Source: an uncultured Aeromonas sp. (GTDB lineage: Bacteria; Pseudomonadota; Gammaproteobacteria; Enterobacterales; Aeromonadaceae). From it: a stretch of DNA of 61,171 bases. The translations under genes and the position numbers were made by a program. This document shows, piece by piece, positions 18,701 through 25,844 of this stretch (within the stretch, counting starts at the first letter, position 1; the number at the start of each line of letters is the position of its first letter). The notes beneath the pieces were generated by a model. The model saw nothing but the letters and a program-made list of their open reading frames with translations, was not told the origin of the DNA and did no database searches. The stretch spans positions 1 to 61,171 of the forward strand of contig CAMFLW010000007.1 of NCBI GenBank assembly GCA_945957575.1, in the 5' to 3' direction.

Positions 18701-18793
18701 GGGCAGGGTCTGCAATGCCGCAAGGGCGGCCGTCAGCAGCAGCGCGACCGTCAACAGCAGCAGGCGGCCATTCTCGATAAACGGGCGGATCAT
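15686..18793 (-). CDS. RND-family efflux transporter, inner-membrane pump
   Basis: 1035-residue proton-driven pump of the AcrB/MexF superfamily, expected to work with the adjacent lipoprotein adaptor and an outer-membrane channel encoded elsewhere (probably TolC). A first membrane segment (about 9-28), a large periplasmic loop, membrane cluster TM2-7 (about 340-560), a second loop and TM8-12 follow the family plan. The TM4 region reads GLVVALGIMVDNAIVMADRV, with one Asp instead of the usual DD pair, a feature of the divergent branch formerly annotated only as AcrB/AcrD/AcrF family. Its ATG overlaps the adaptor stop as ATGA. Its 3' end overlaps the convergent GTPase gene by 16 bp. Confidence 0.93.
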   Translation of the reverse strand: MIRPFIENGRLLLLTVALLLTAALAALQTLPRTEDPQLTSRFASVVTHFPGASAERVEALVSEPIENRLRAQSEIKLIESSSRPGLSIINLELKDEVSDVEPVWSRVRDRLADLAAGLPAGASAPKLDDEKGYPFTRLVNVVWRGPGQPKLDRLARYSAELERRARQLPGTEYVERVGAPQEEIEVRFDPLALSASGMSGEQLAQALSGADAKVAAGELQGSHNRFQVEIRGALDTLERIRQIPLRTGEQGQTLRLGDLAEVRRTLHQPESQLAFANGERAVVVGLRMAQDHRIDLWSARVDTMLAQLQQDLPDNIGLVTSFDQQRYTDQRLDTLLINIVQGFLIIVAVLLVTLGVKAAIIVALSLPLTVAFSFACMNLINLPIHQMSVTGLVVALGIMVDNAIVMADRVQYQRRHGMAMSAAALEAIGHLWLPLLGSTLTTMLAFMPIILMPGPAGEFVGGIAWAVICSLLGSYLIAHTLVAGLAARWIGSDQGGLWYQDGLHLPRVSARFQQSIAMALAHPWRTLLLVSLLPQLGFWVAGRLTEQFFPPADRDMIHIEASLSPQASLARTRELALGISAELASLPELVRQDWVVGDNAPSFYYNLVPRKQGRADYAQGMITLQDADAAERLIPQLQQRLDAKFPEAQILVRKLEQGPPFNAPVELRLFGPDLEQLHRLGEELRSLLANTPAVVQTRATLQAGAPKLWLQVDEEAARLAGMSLTDVASRLAGALDGRLGGTVLEGTESIPVRVRLAEPLRQDPDALLNVPLSLTGTGQQGAANLTLRALATPELLPSWGEISRRDGERVNVLEAYLAVGVLPQTVLEQVKERLAAKALALPPGYRLEFGGEAAKRDESVGNLMAHVSLVAVLLVAVLVLSFHSFRLAGIVTLVAIQSAGLGLLWVWLLGYPFGFTVIIALLGLMGLAINAAIVILAELRADPLAQQGNLPQIRDLVAGCSRHIVSTTITTVGGFIPLLLGGGGFWPPFAIAIAGGTALATLLSFYFVPVAFVLFNRRRPDPVQESCNAQDQLSG

Positions 18794-19890
18794 GACTGTG
18801 GCTCCGGATGGCCTGCCTGATGATCCATGCTGGTTGTCAGGGTGACCTGCTGGCCCGGCACCAGTTTATGCAGGCCATCGGTCACCAGCTGTTCTTGTCC
18901 ATTCAGGGCACCACTGATCCAGGCCCGCTCGCCATCTTGCTGCAGCAGGGTGACGTCCCGACTGACCACCCGGGGTGGCGTTTCGTCGTTGAGCAGATAG
19001 AGGGTCCAGCTGCCGCGCAATCCCTGGGTCAGCGCGGTGAGCGGTACCTCGTAGGCGCGGGTAGGCTCGCGGGTCTGATGCAACAGGGTGATCAGTTGCC
19101 CCTCTGCAAGTTGTTCGCCGCCCCGGGTCAGCTGGAAGCGGGCGGTGCGGGTGTGGGTCTGCCCGTCCACTTGTACCCCCAGATTAAGCAGGCGCCCCTC
19201 CAGTGATTGCTCCCCGCTTTGCAGGGGGTAGTGTTGGCCGACGATCAGGGACTCGGCCTGTTTCACCGGCACGCCGATATCGGCCTCCCACTGGCCGCTG
19301 CGGGTCAGGGAGAAGAGAGGCTGGCCTGCGGCCACCACGGCCCCCAATGCCTGCTCGCGGCTGACTACGATCCCGTTGAAGGGGGCGCGCAGCTGTGATT
19401 TCTCCTGTTTGACCCGGTTGGCTTCGAGGGCGGCGGCCAGCTGGTTGGCGCTTGCCTCCAGCATGCGGACTTTTCCTTGCTGTTCATCCAGCGCCTGACG
19501 GGAGCTGAACTGCTGCTGGCGCAGGGCAGTGAGCCGTTCTAGCGTCTGCCGGGCAAGGATCAGTTCGGCCTCGTTCTGGGAGGCCCGGGCGGCCAGCTCT
19601 TTGGCTTCTACTGCCAGCAGCCGGGTGTCCAGTGTGGCCAGCAGCTCGCCAGCCGCGACCGGCTCTCCGCGTCCCTTGTGCAGGGTAGCAATCCGCCCTG
19701 CCTGCTCGAAGCCTATCTGGCTGTGCTCGGGGGCGATCACCCGGCCATTGAAGCGGTGCAGCACCGGGTAGTGATCGCTGGCTTGCAGTGGCTGGGCGAT
19801 CACCCGGGTCAGGGCGGGTGTTTTTTCTGACTCTGTGACCGGGCTGCAGCCACTCAGTAACAGCGCCAGCAGGATTAAGCAAAGTGTCAT
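18790..19890 (-). CDS. RND efflux adaptor (membrane fusion lipoprotein)
   Basis: Periplasmic adaptor tethered to the inner membrane by lipid. The lipobox is LLLSGC with Cys at about residue 14. Lipoyl-like half motifs (GFEQAGRIATLHKGRGEPVAAGELLATLD and its partner near LRAPFNGIVVSREQALG, each shown only in part) flank a coiled-coil hairpin (about 85-155), then beta-barrel and membrane-proximal domains. The start at 19890 fits the Shine-Dalgarno AGAGGA and gives the lipoprotein signal at once; a longer in-frame start at 19920 has neither. It is first in the two-gene operon with the pump and divergent from the TetR regulator, which likely represses it through the operator between them. Confidence 0.9.
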   Translation of the reverse strand: MTLCLILLALLLSGCSPVTESEKTPALTRVIAQPLQASDHYPVLHRFNGRVIAPEHSQIGFEQAGRIATLHKGRGEPVAAGELLATLDTRLLAVEAKELAARASQNEAELILARQTLERLTALRQQQFSSRQALDEQQGKVRMLEASANQLAAALEANRVKQEKSQLRAPFNGIVVSREQALGAVVAAGQPLFSLTRSGQWEADIGVPVKQAESLIVGQHYPLQSGEQSLEGRLLNLGVQVDGQTHTRTARFQLTRGGEQLAEGQLITLLHQTREPTRAYEVPLTALTQGLRGSWTLYLLNDETPPRVVSRDVTLLQQDGERAWISGALNGQEQLVTDGLHKLVPGQQVTLTTSMDHQAGHPEPQS

Positions 19891-19932
19891 GACATCATCC
19901 TCTGGTTGACATAACATCAAATCACACCGGTG

Positions 19933-19965
19933 AGTCTAGTTTTTCGAAACTAGACTGTCCAGTTT
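19933..19965. promoter_or_regulatory. TetR-type operator between efflux adaptor and regulator
   Basis: Two overlapping dyads. Arms AGTCTAGTTT and AAACTAGACT (10 bp, perfect) are separated by TTCG at 19933-19956. The right arm also forms AAACTAGACTGTCCAGTTT (19947-19965), symmetrical about a central T with two mismatched positions. Three half-sites in tandem is the pattern expected for one or two TetR dimers controlling both directions. Confidence 0.75.
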
Positions 19966-19980
19966 GATTGTGGAGGAAAA

Positions 19981-20589
19981 ATGAACATTTCACCCCGTAG
20001 TCAGCAGAAGCGGGCTGCGATCCTCGATGCTGCCGGGCGGCTCTTCTGTCAGCACGGTCTGCATCTGGTCAGCATGGACATGGTGGCCAGTGAAGCGGGC
20101 GTCTCCAAGCAGACGGTCTACAGCCATTTTGCCAACAAGGAGTCGCTGTTTGCCGAAGCGGTGGGCAGCAAGTGCGTCAGCAGCGAGCTGATGCCGGAGG
20201 TATTGTTGCGTGGCAACAATGTGCGGGAGAGTCTGATTGCCTTTGGTCGCAGCTTTCGCAAGTTGATCCTGAGCGATGATGCCATCAATATCTTTCGCAC
20301 CTGCATCAGCTGCAACGATGCCCAGCTGGCCACCCTTTTTTTCGAGGCGGGCCCGCTCTATGTGACCGAGATGCTGTCCAACTGGCTGGAGCAGCAAAAG
20401 CAGCAAGGCCTGCTGTGCCATCAAGACAGCGAACAGGCCGCCTTGCAGCTGTTGCTGATGTGGCAGGGCAAGGAGCGCATGCTCCGTGAGCTGGGTCTGC
20501 CGTTGACCCAGAGCGCTGCCGAGCAGGATGCCTGGACCCTGAGTTGTGTCGATCTCTTCCTGGCCGCCGCCGCTCCCCCGCAAAAATAA
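19981..20589 (+). CDS. TetR/AcrR-family transcriptional repressor
   Basis: 202 residues. The N-terminal helix-turn-helix (about 10-57) includes the recognition region ASEAGVSKQTVYSHFANKE, typical of TetR/AcrR. The C-terminal ligand-binding helices resemble the AefR-like group. A strong Shine-Dalgarno TGGAGGAAAA stands directly before the ATG. It is divergent from the RND adaptor, with the dyad operator in the 90-bp gap, so it probably represses the pump operon and itself. It is also just 11 bp upstream of the broken MFS gene, which was probably cotranscribed with it. Confidence 0.93.
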   Translation: MNISPRSQQKRAAILDAAGRLFCQHGLHLVSMDMVASEAGVSKQTVYSHFANKESLFAEAVGSKCVSSELMPEVLLRGNNVRESLIAFGRSFRKLILSDDAINIFRTCISCNDAQLATLFFEAGPLYVTEMLSNWLEQQKQQGLLCHQDSEQAALQLLLMWQGKERMLRELGLPLTQSAAEQDAWTLSCVDLFLAAAAPPQK

Positions 20590-20700
20590 TGGAGGTGGCA
20601 ATGAGCCACACAGTGACAGATGCCCAGCGCAAGTGGCTGCCCCTGCTGGCGGCGGTCGGTTTCTTTATGCAAGCGCTGGATGGCACCATTCTCAACACTG

Positions 20701-20718
20701 CCCTGCCCTGCCCTGCCC
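20701..20718 (+). repeat. CCCTG pentanucleotide repeat causing a frameshift
   Basis: Three CCCTG copies plus CCC. With a single copy the reading ...NTALP continues directly into SMAETLG; the extra 10 bp shift the frame. One or four copies would be in frame. Confidence 0.8.
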
Positions 20719-21585
20719 AGCATGGCCGAGACCTTGGGGGAGAGCCCGCTGCAGATGCAGTCGGTGATCATCGCCTACATGTTGACGGTGGCGTTGCTGA
20801 TCCCGGCTTCCGGCTGGCTGGCTGACAGATTCGGCACCCGCGGCATCTATCTGGCTGCCATCTCGCTCTTTACCCTCGGCTCGCTCGCCTGCGCCGCCTC
20901 CAATTCGCTCTCCATGCTGGTGGCCGCCCGGGTGCTTCAGGGGATTGGCGGTGCGCTGCTGATGCCGGTGGGACGACTGGCGGTACTGCGGGTCTATGAC
21001 AAGCGGGAGCTGCTGCGGGTGATGTCGTTCGTCACCATTCCGGGGCTGCTCGGCCCGCTGATGGGGCCGGCGCTCGGTGGCTGGCTGGTCGAGGTGGCGA
21101 GCTGGCACTGGGTCTTTCTCATCAACCTGCCGGTGGGGATGATCGGCTTTATGGCGAGCTGGTACTTCATGCCGGATCTGCGTCAGGCGACAGCCCGTTT
21201 TGACTGGCAGGGCTTCGTGCTGTTCAGCCTCGGCATGGTGCTGGTGTCGGTCGGTTTGCAAGGGCTGGGGGAGCACAGCATCTCCACCGGCTGGGCGCTG
21301 TTTGCGTTGATCTTCGGGCTGGCGGCGATGGCGAGCTACTGGCTCTATGCCGCCAATGCGGAGCAGCCGCTCTTCAGTCTGAACCTGTTCAAGACCGCCA
21401 CCTTCGCCATCGGGGTCTGGGGCAACCTGTTTGCTCGCCTCGGCAGCGGTGCCATGCCGTTCCTCACCCCGCTCTTTCTGCAACTGGGGCTCGGCTTCTC
21501 CCCGCATTCTGATCGGCAACACCCTGTTGCTCGGCGCCATGATCGCCAGCTTCTACTTTATCGACAACCAGCTTCCCTATAGCGT

Positions 21586-21617
21586 GCTGCTTGGCTGCTT
21601 GGCTGCTTGGCTGCTTG
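21586..21617 (+). repeat. GCTGCTTG octanucleotide repeat causing a frameshift
   Basis: Four exact tandem copies, followed by a partial fifth (GCTGG). Three copies would join SVLLG to [12 protein letters not shown] in one frame; four do not. Confidence 0.8.
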
Positions 21618-21808
21618 GCTGGCGATCTTCGGCACCATCAACTCGCTGCAGTTCTCCGCCATGAACACTCTCACGCTGCAAGATCTCAGCCCTACCCTGG
21701 CCAGCAGTGGCAACGGCCTGCTCTCGGTGGTGATGCAGCTCGCCATGAGTTTGGGGATGGCGATTGCCGCCAGCCTGCTCGGGCTCTTCTCGGCGGGCAT
21801 CTCAGCGG

Positions 21809-23335
21809 CTAGCCGGCCTCGCGGTATTGCAGCTGCCACTCCCGTTGCCAGTGGGTCAGTATCTTCAGCGGCATGGGTTTGCCGAAGAAGTAGCCCTGGA
21901 TCAGATAGACGCCGTGCTGGCTCAGATAGTCGACCTGCAACTGGCTCTCGACCCCTTCGGCGATCATCTCCATGCCCGATTCCCGACCGAAGACGATGAT
22001 GGCATCCAGTACGCTGCGCTTGAGGTCGTTGGTGCCTATGGTATCGACGAACATCTTGTCGATCTTGATTTGGCGGATCCCCAGGCTCTGCAGGTAGGCA
22101 AAGCCGCCGTAGCCGGTACCGAAATCATCCAGCTTGAAGTGATACCCCATCTGTTGCAGCAGGGTGATTTCCTCGGTGGCCGCCTTGATGTCGAGGATCG
22201 GCTTGCGCTCCGTCAGCTCGAAGGTGAGCCGGATGGGTGAGGGGTTTTGGCTGTGAGCGAGCAAGGTGCGCAGCAGGGGTTGCTCGATATGGGCCGCCAC
22301 CAGATTGACGCTGACCCACTGCTCCGGTGCCAGCTGCGGCAGGTCAGTGATCACCTGCTCCAGCAACTGTTCGGTCATCGGCAGGATCAGTCCCTGCTCC
22401 TCTGCATATTCGATAAAGGTACCCGGGGGGATCAGCTCGTTTCCCCGCTGCCAGCGCAGCAGCGCCTCGAATCCCACCACTTGGTGGGTACGGGCATCCA
22501 CTATCGGCTGGTACAGGGGAATAAATTCCCTGCGTATCAATCCTGTTTGCAGCAGTCCCTTGAGGGAGCGCCGATAGCTGCGCAGCAGCCAGTATGTGAC
22601 GCTTAACAGGGCGCCGAGCGCGATACCGAACCAGAGACCGTAGTGATTGAGTTGGTCATGGGCATATTGCTCCAGCGCTTTACCCGCCCAGACCGTCTGT
22701 TTGGTGAGTTCATTGGGATCGAAGAAACTCAGGCTGATATTGCTCTCTTCCTGTTTGATCTCCTTGTCGCCACGGGGGAAGTGGACTGTGCTTGCATCGG
22801 TATCCTGTCGGCTGAACTCCAGATAGAAGCAGTGGCTGCAGGGGTGTTGCAGCAGGTCGTGGCTCCAGCTGTTATCCAGCACCCAGTAGGCGAGGTTGTC
22901 ACCGGATCGGTAAAAGGCCACCAGCTCCTGCTCGGTATTGTATTTGGCCACTGTGGCGGTGATCCCCAGCTTGCCAAACTTCTGCCCGCTGTTCTGGAGC
23001 TCTTTGATCAGCGGGATCTCCACCCCCAGGCTGGAGCAGCTGTTGCCGGAGGCGAGCTCCAACCCTTGCAGGCGGATATGAGCGCTGTAGAAGCGCGGAT
23101 CGCGCAGCAGCTCCATGTCTTTGGCGCCGCAGTTGAACTCAAATTGTGCCAGTTGTTTGTTGATGGCGGCATCCAGCTCCCGGTGGCGTACGGCCATGGC
23201 TCCCTTGAGCTCGGCAACCTTCTCTTCCAGCAGATGAAAGGCCATCGGCTTTGCAAACCACAGGCCGAGAAACTGGCTGCCCACGACAGGCAGGACGAAC
23301 AGCAACAGAGCGATCCAGACGGGTGATTTACGCAA
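21809..23335 (-). CDS. Membrane c-di-GMP phosphodiesterase, CSS-motif periplasmic domain plus EAL
   Basis: 508 residues with the same plan as the enzyme at 11359-12945 but only distantly similar. Membrane segment at about 8-27; periplasmic domain with Cys69 and the exact CSS motif Cys100-Ser101-Ser102; second membrane segment at about 230-250; EAL domain. Catalytic signatures are intact: [46 protein letters not shown] and IAEGVES. It begins with TTG; an in-frame stop lies just upstream and GCAGG is eight bases ahead, so no ATG start fits. Redox-controlled activity is inferred from the E. coli CSS family. Its stop abuts the truncated MFS gene. Confidence 0.88.
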   Translation of the reverse strand: MRKSPVWIALLLFVLPVVGSQFLGLWFAKPMAFHLLEEKVAELKGAMAVRHRELDAAINKQLAQFEFNCGAKDMELLRDPRFYSAHIRLQGLELASGNSCSSLGVEIPLIKELQNSGQKFGKLGITATVAKYNTEQELVAFYRSGDNLAYWVLDNSWSHDLLQHPCSHCFYLEFSRQDTDASTVHFPRGDKEIKQEESNISLSFFDPNELTKQTVWAGKALEQYAHDQLNHYGLWFGIALGALLSVTYWLLRSYRRSLKGLLQTGLIRREFIPLYQPIVDARTHQVVGFEALLRWQRGNELIPPGTFIEYAEEQGLILPMTEQLLEQVITDLPQLAPEQWVSVNLVAAHIEQPLLRTLLAHSQNPSPIRLTFELTERKPILDIKAATEEITLLQQMGYHFKLDDFGTGYGGFAYLQSLGIRQIKIDKMFVDTIGTNDLKRSVLDAIIVFGRESGMEMIAEGVESQLQVDYLSQHGVYLIQGYFFGKPMPLKILTHWQREWQLQYREAG

Positions 23336-23497
23336 AGGAAGTACCTGCCAGTTTCATGAGACACAAATGGACTTAGCCATCATAGAGCATTAGTGCAATC
23401 AATTTGAGTCCGAGTTGTCACACTTGTTGATTGATTTTTTAACTGCATGATTTTAAATGTGTTTATTATTAACTTTGGCTAGATTCAATCGCTGACC

Positions 23498-23511
23498 TGT
23501 CATAAATGACA
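23498..23511. promoter_or_regulatory. Short dyad, possible regulator site
   Basis: TGTCAT and ATGACA, perfect six-base arms two bases apart. The regulator is unknown. Confidence 0.3.
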
Positions 23512-23635
23512 ATTGCTCAGCTTATCCGAACTGCATTAGAGTAGCCCTGCGGTTTGACTCACCGTGTGTTCAATACTCCTGTATCTGTTTTTTGTCAGTA
23601 GCACAGAGTGTTAGTTTTGATATGAGTGTTCCTTT

Positions 23636-23660
23636 TGGTCCCCTTTGAGGGACCATTTTT
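23636..23660 (+). terminator. Terminator without an upstream protein gene
   Basis: TGGTCCC and GGGACCA around a six-base loop, then five T. On this strand the nearest upstream sequence is intergenic, so it could end a small RNA. Confidence 0.65.
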
Positions 23661-23839
23661 CTGTCTGTCATCCCGCCCTTTCCCGCGTTTGTAGCCGGTC
23701 ATCCTTGGTATTCTCCCTCTGCTTTGGGTTATGCTTGCCCGCTTAAATTGCAGAAGCGGGATCTTCATCCATAGCTGTGGCCCGATCGCCGCTGCTACCA
23801 TGAGGCGACATGGATGATGCTGGGCATACGGAAAGGCGC

Positions 23840-25768
23840 ATGAAACTCACTACACAGCTTGTCTCATTTATCACCCTTTGCGTGATCGCAGCCATGGCGA
23901 CCGTGCTGATTGGCGGGGTGTTCAGCTTTCGCGAGCTGGGCATGGAGTTGCAGCAAAAGAAGGTCGATGCGTTGGTCGAAGTGATCGACAAGCAGCTCGA
24001 TGTTGCTCACGACATGGAGGATATGAGCCACTGGCTGCCCACCCTGCTGCGGGCTGCCCATGTGGTAGAGCTGGAGGTGCGCCAGAATAACCAGCGGGTC
24101 TACTGGTTCCGCGATGTGCGCAATCCGGTCGACGAGCAGCTGCTGGTGCCATACAGCCACCCGCTGCCTCATCAGGCCGGCATGCAGGCCAACTTCAAAC
24201 TGGAGCGCCCCTTCAAGGAAGCGGAATACTCCATCAAGGCGATGTCCGGCATATCGCTGGGCATCTTTATCGTGGTGTTCGGTCTCTGGTACTCCATCCG
24301 CTGGCTACGCCAGCAGCTGCGCGGAGCCGAGCTGCTGGGCATTCGTGCCCAGCTGATCCTCGATGACAAACTCTCCAAACTGAGTCATGACCCCGCCGAA
24401 GAGTGGCCGGTGGCCGCCAGTCAGGCCCTCGATCATCTGCTCGCCGAGCTGGCGGATGCCCGCAAGGAGCGCAGCCGCTTCGACAACTTCATTCGAAGCA
24501 ACGCCTTCGTCGACAAGATGACCGGCATCGGCAACCGGCTGTTTTTCGACAACCGGCTGGAGAGCGCCATCATGGAGGCGAGCGTGATGAGCGGCGGCGT
24601 GCTGCTGATCGATCTCGCCTGTCTGGAGGAGCTGGAGGCCGATCAGTTCGAGCTGCTGGGGCACGATTTGATGATGGAGGCGAGCGCCACCATCGGTGCC
24701 TTCGTGCGCAAACACAACGGTGCCCTGCAGGCCCGCTACGCCGGCCAGGTTTTTGCGGTATTGCTGCCCAATATGTCCGAGAGCGAGATGGTGGATAGCG
24801 CCAGCCAGCTGCTCAAGAGCCTGCAACGGCTGCACTGGCCGCAGGAGGTCAATCCGGAGACTGCGGTCTATCTCGGCGCCGTCTGTTATCAGGCACAAGA
24901 CAGCCTGCTCAAGGTGCAGGAGGAGGCGGAGCTGGCCCTCAAGAGCGCCCGGCTACAGGGGCACAACGGCTGGTTCCTCTACGAGAAGCAGCTGGATGAG
25001 GAGCAGAGCAGCAAGGGGACGGTACGCTGGCGCACCCTGATCAGCCGCCGTCTCGAAGAGCACGGCATCGAATTTTATACCCAGCCGATCCAGCAGGATC
25101 GGGGGCAGGTGGTGCTGCAGCAGGAGTTGCTCACCTATCTGCACGATGAGCAGGGGCGTGCCCTGCAGGCGGGGATCTTCATGCCGATGGCGGAGAAGGT
25201 GGGCTTGTTGCTGCAACTGGATCGGCTGGTGGCGGAGCGCACTCTCGCCCTGCTGCGCCAACGATCCGAGCAGAGCTACCCCATCAGCCTGACCCTCAGT
25301 GCCCAGAGCCTGCTCAACCGCGAGTTCCAGCGCTGGCTCTTCTTCGCCCTGTTCCAACTGCCGCGCAGCACCAACGAGCGGTTGATCCTGCAACTCTCCG
25401 AATCCCAGGTGACCCGCCACTTCGAGGCGCTCAAGCGGCCGCTGCGCTCCTTGCGGATGCTGGGTTGCCAGCTGGCCATCGATCATGCCGGTCAGGATGT
25501 GGTGAGCACCCAGTACATCAAGGAGTTCGAGATCAACTTCCTCAAGCTGCACCCCAGCCTGGTGCGGGAGATCCATGCCCGTCAGGTCAACCAGATGGCG
25601 GTGCGCAGTCTGGTGGGGGGCTGCGCCAATACCCGCACCCGTGTGCTGGCAGTGGGGGTGGAGAGTGGCGACGAGTGGAAGATGCTGCGCCACCTCGGGG
25701 TGCATGCCGGGCAGGGGCCCTGGTTTGCCGAGCCCCAGCGGCTGGTGCTGGAACCGGCTGGTGATTGA
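23840..25768 (+). CDS. csrD: CsrD/MshH, degenerate GGDEF-EAL regulator
   Basis: 642-residue membrane protein equivalent to E. coli CsrD and Vibrio MshH. Two membrane segments (about 8-28 and 142-160) bracket a short periplasmic region, then HAMP-like, GGDEF and EAL domains. Both catalytic domains are degenerate: AGQVF replaces GGDEF and ELL replaces EAL. The DDFG region reads IDHAGQD. It therefore should not make or break c-di-GMP. In E. coli CsrD promotes RNase E decay of the CsrB/CsrC RNAs and so frees CsrA; the same is inferred here. The start at 23840 (MKLTTQLVSF) matches the E. coli start MRLTTKFSAF, with GGAAAGG just ahead; ATG 23810 would add ten unmatched residues. It heads the MSHA locus in vibrios too. 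Confidence 0.93.
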   Translation: MKLTTQLVSFITLCVIAAMATVLIGGVFSFRELGMELQQKKVDALVEVIDKQLDVAHDMEDMSHWLPTLLRAAHVVELEVRQNNQRVYWFRDVRNPVDEQLLVPYSHPLPHQAGMQANFKLERPFKEAEYSIKAMSGISLGIFIVVFGLWYSIRWLRQQLRGAELLGIRAQLILDDKLSKLSHDPAEEWPVAASQALDHLLAELADARKERSRFDNFIRSNAFVDKMTGIGNRLFFDNRLESAIMEASVMSGGVLLIDLACLEELEADQFELLGHDLMMEASATIGAFVRKHNGALQARYAGQVFAVLLPNMSESEMVDSASQLLKSLQRLHWPQEVNPETAVYLGAVCYQAQDSLLKVQEEAELALKSARLQGHNGWFLYEKQLDEEQSSKGTVRWRTLISRRLEEHGIEFYTQPIQQDRGQVVLQQELLTYLHDEQGRALQAGIFMPMAEKVGLLLQLDRLVAERTLALLRQRSEQSYPISLTLSAQSLLNREFQRWLFFALFQLPRSTNERLILQLSESQVTRHFEALKRPLRSLRMLGCQLAIDHAGQDVVSTQYIKEFEINFLKLHPSLVREIHARQVNQMAVRSLVGGCANTRTRVLAVGVESGDEWKMLRHLGVHAGQGPWFAEPQRLVLEPAGD

Positions 25769-25771
25769 GAT

Positions 25772-25811
25772 AAACAACAGAGGGTCGCCTTGGGGCGACC
25801 CTCTGTTGTTT
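25772..25811. terminator. Bidirectional terminator between csrD and convergent PLP enzyme
   Basis: An 18-bp perfect stem with a four-base TTGG loop. The outer arms are AAACAACAGAG and CTCTGTTGTTT, the same outer sequence as the convergent terminator at 3797-3830; the cores differ. Confidence 0.9.
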
Positions 25812-25844
25812 GCGATGCTGTTTGCGGTTGCCGTCAGGCGGGGA

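Larger units (their letters stand above)
20601..21808 (+). pseudogene. Broken DHA2/HsrA-type MFS transporter
   Basis: The reading begins at ATG 20601 with Shine-Dalgarno GGAGGTGG and gives SHTVTDAQRKW...ALDGTILNTALP, close to E. coli HsrA (YieO). It then breaks four ways. (1) At 20701-20718 CCCTG repeats add 10 bp and shift frame; the protein resumes as SMAETLGESPLQMQS. (2) Near 21500 about 35 codons expected between LGFSP and ILIGNTLLLG are missing and frame shifts again. (3) At 21586-21617 four GCTGCTTG copies shift frame once more; three would keep it open to [12 protein letters not shown]. (4) The last roughly 70 codons are absent, the reading running straight into the convergent EAL gene after LLGLFSAGI. 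No intact transporter can be made. It may be strain-specific decay or, for the repeats, sequencing error. Confidence 0.85.
23336..23839. other. 504-bp intergenic region between divergent EAL and csrD genes
   Basis: AT-richer than its surroundings, with no convincing protein gene. Contents in order: a minus-strand -10-like TATGAT (complement of 23379-23384) about 45 bases from the EAL start; a plus-strand promoter-like pair TTGTCA (23415-23420) and TTAACT (23439-23444) with 18-bp spacing; a dyad TGTCAT-AA-ATGACA (23498-23511); a rho-independent terminator (23636-23660) with no gene before it; and a stem CCCGCTT/AAGCGGG (23738-23760) near the csrD start. The plus-strand promoter and terminator could bound a small RNA of about 200 nt. 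Confidence 0.5.

Noticed and set aside
23595-23801. 68-codon minus-strand frame in the gap before csrD
   Set aside because: It spans a terminator hairpin, is basic and low in conserved features, and lacks a ribosome site.
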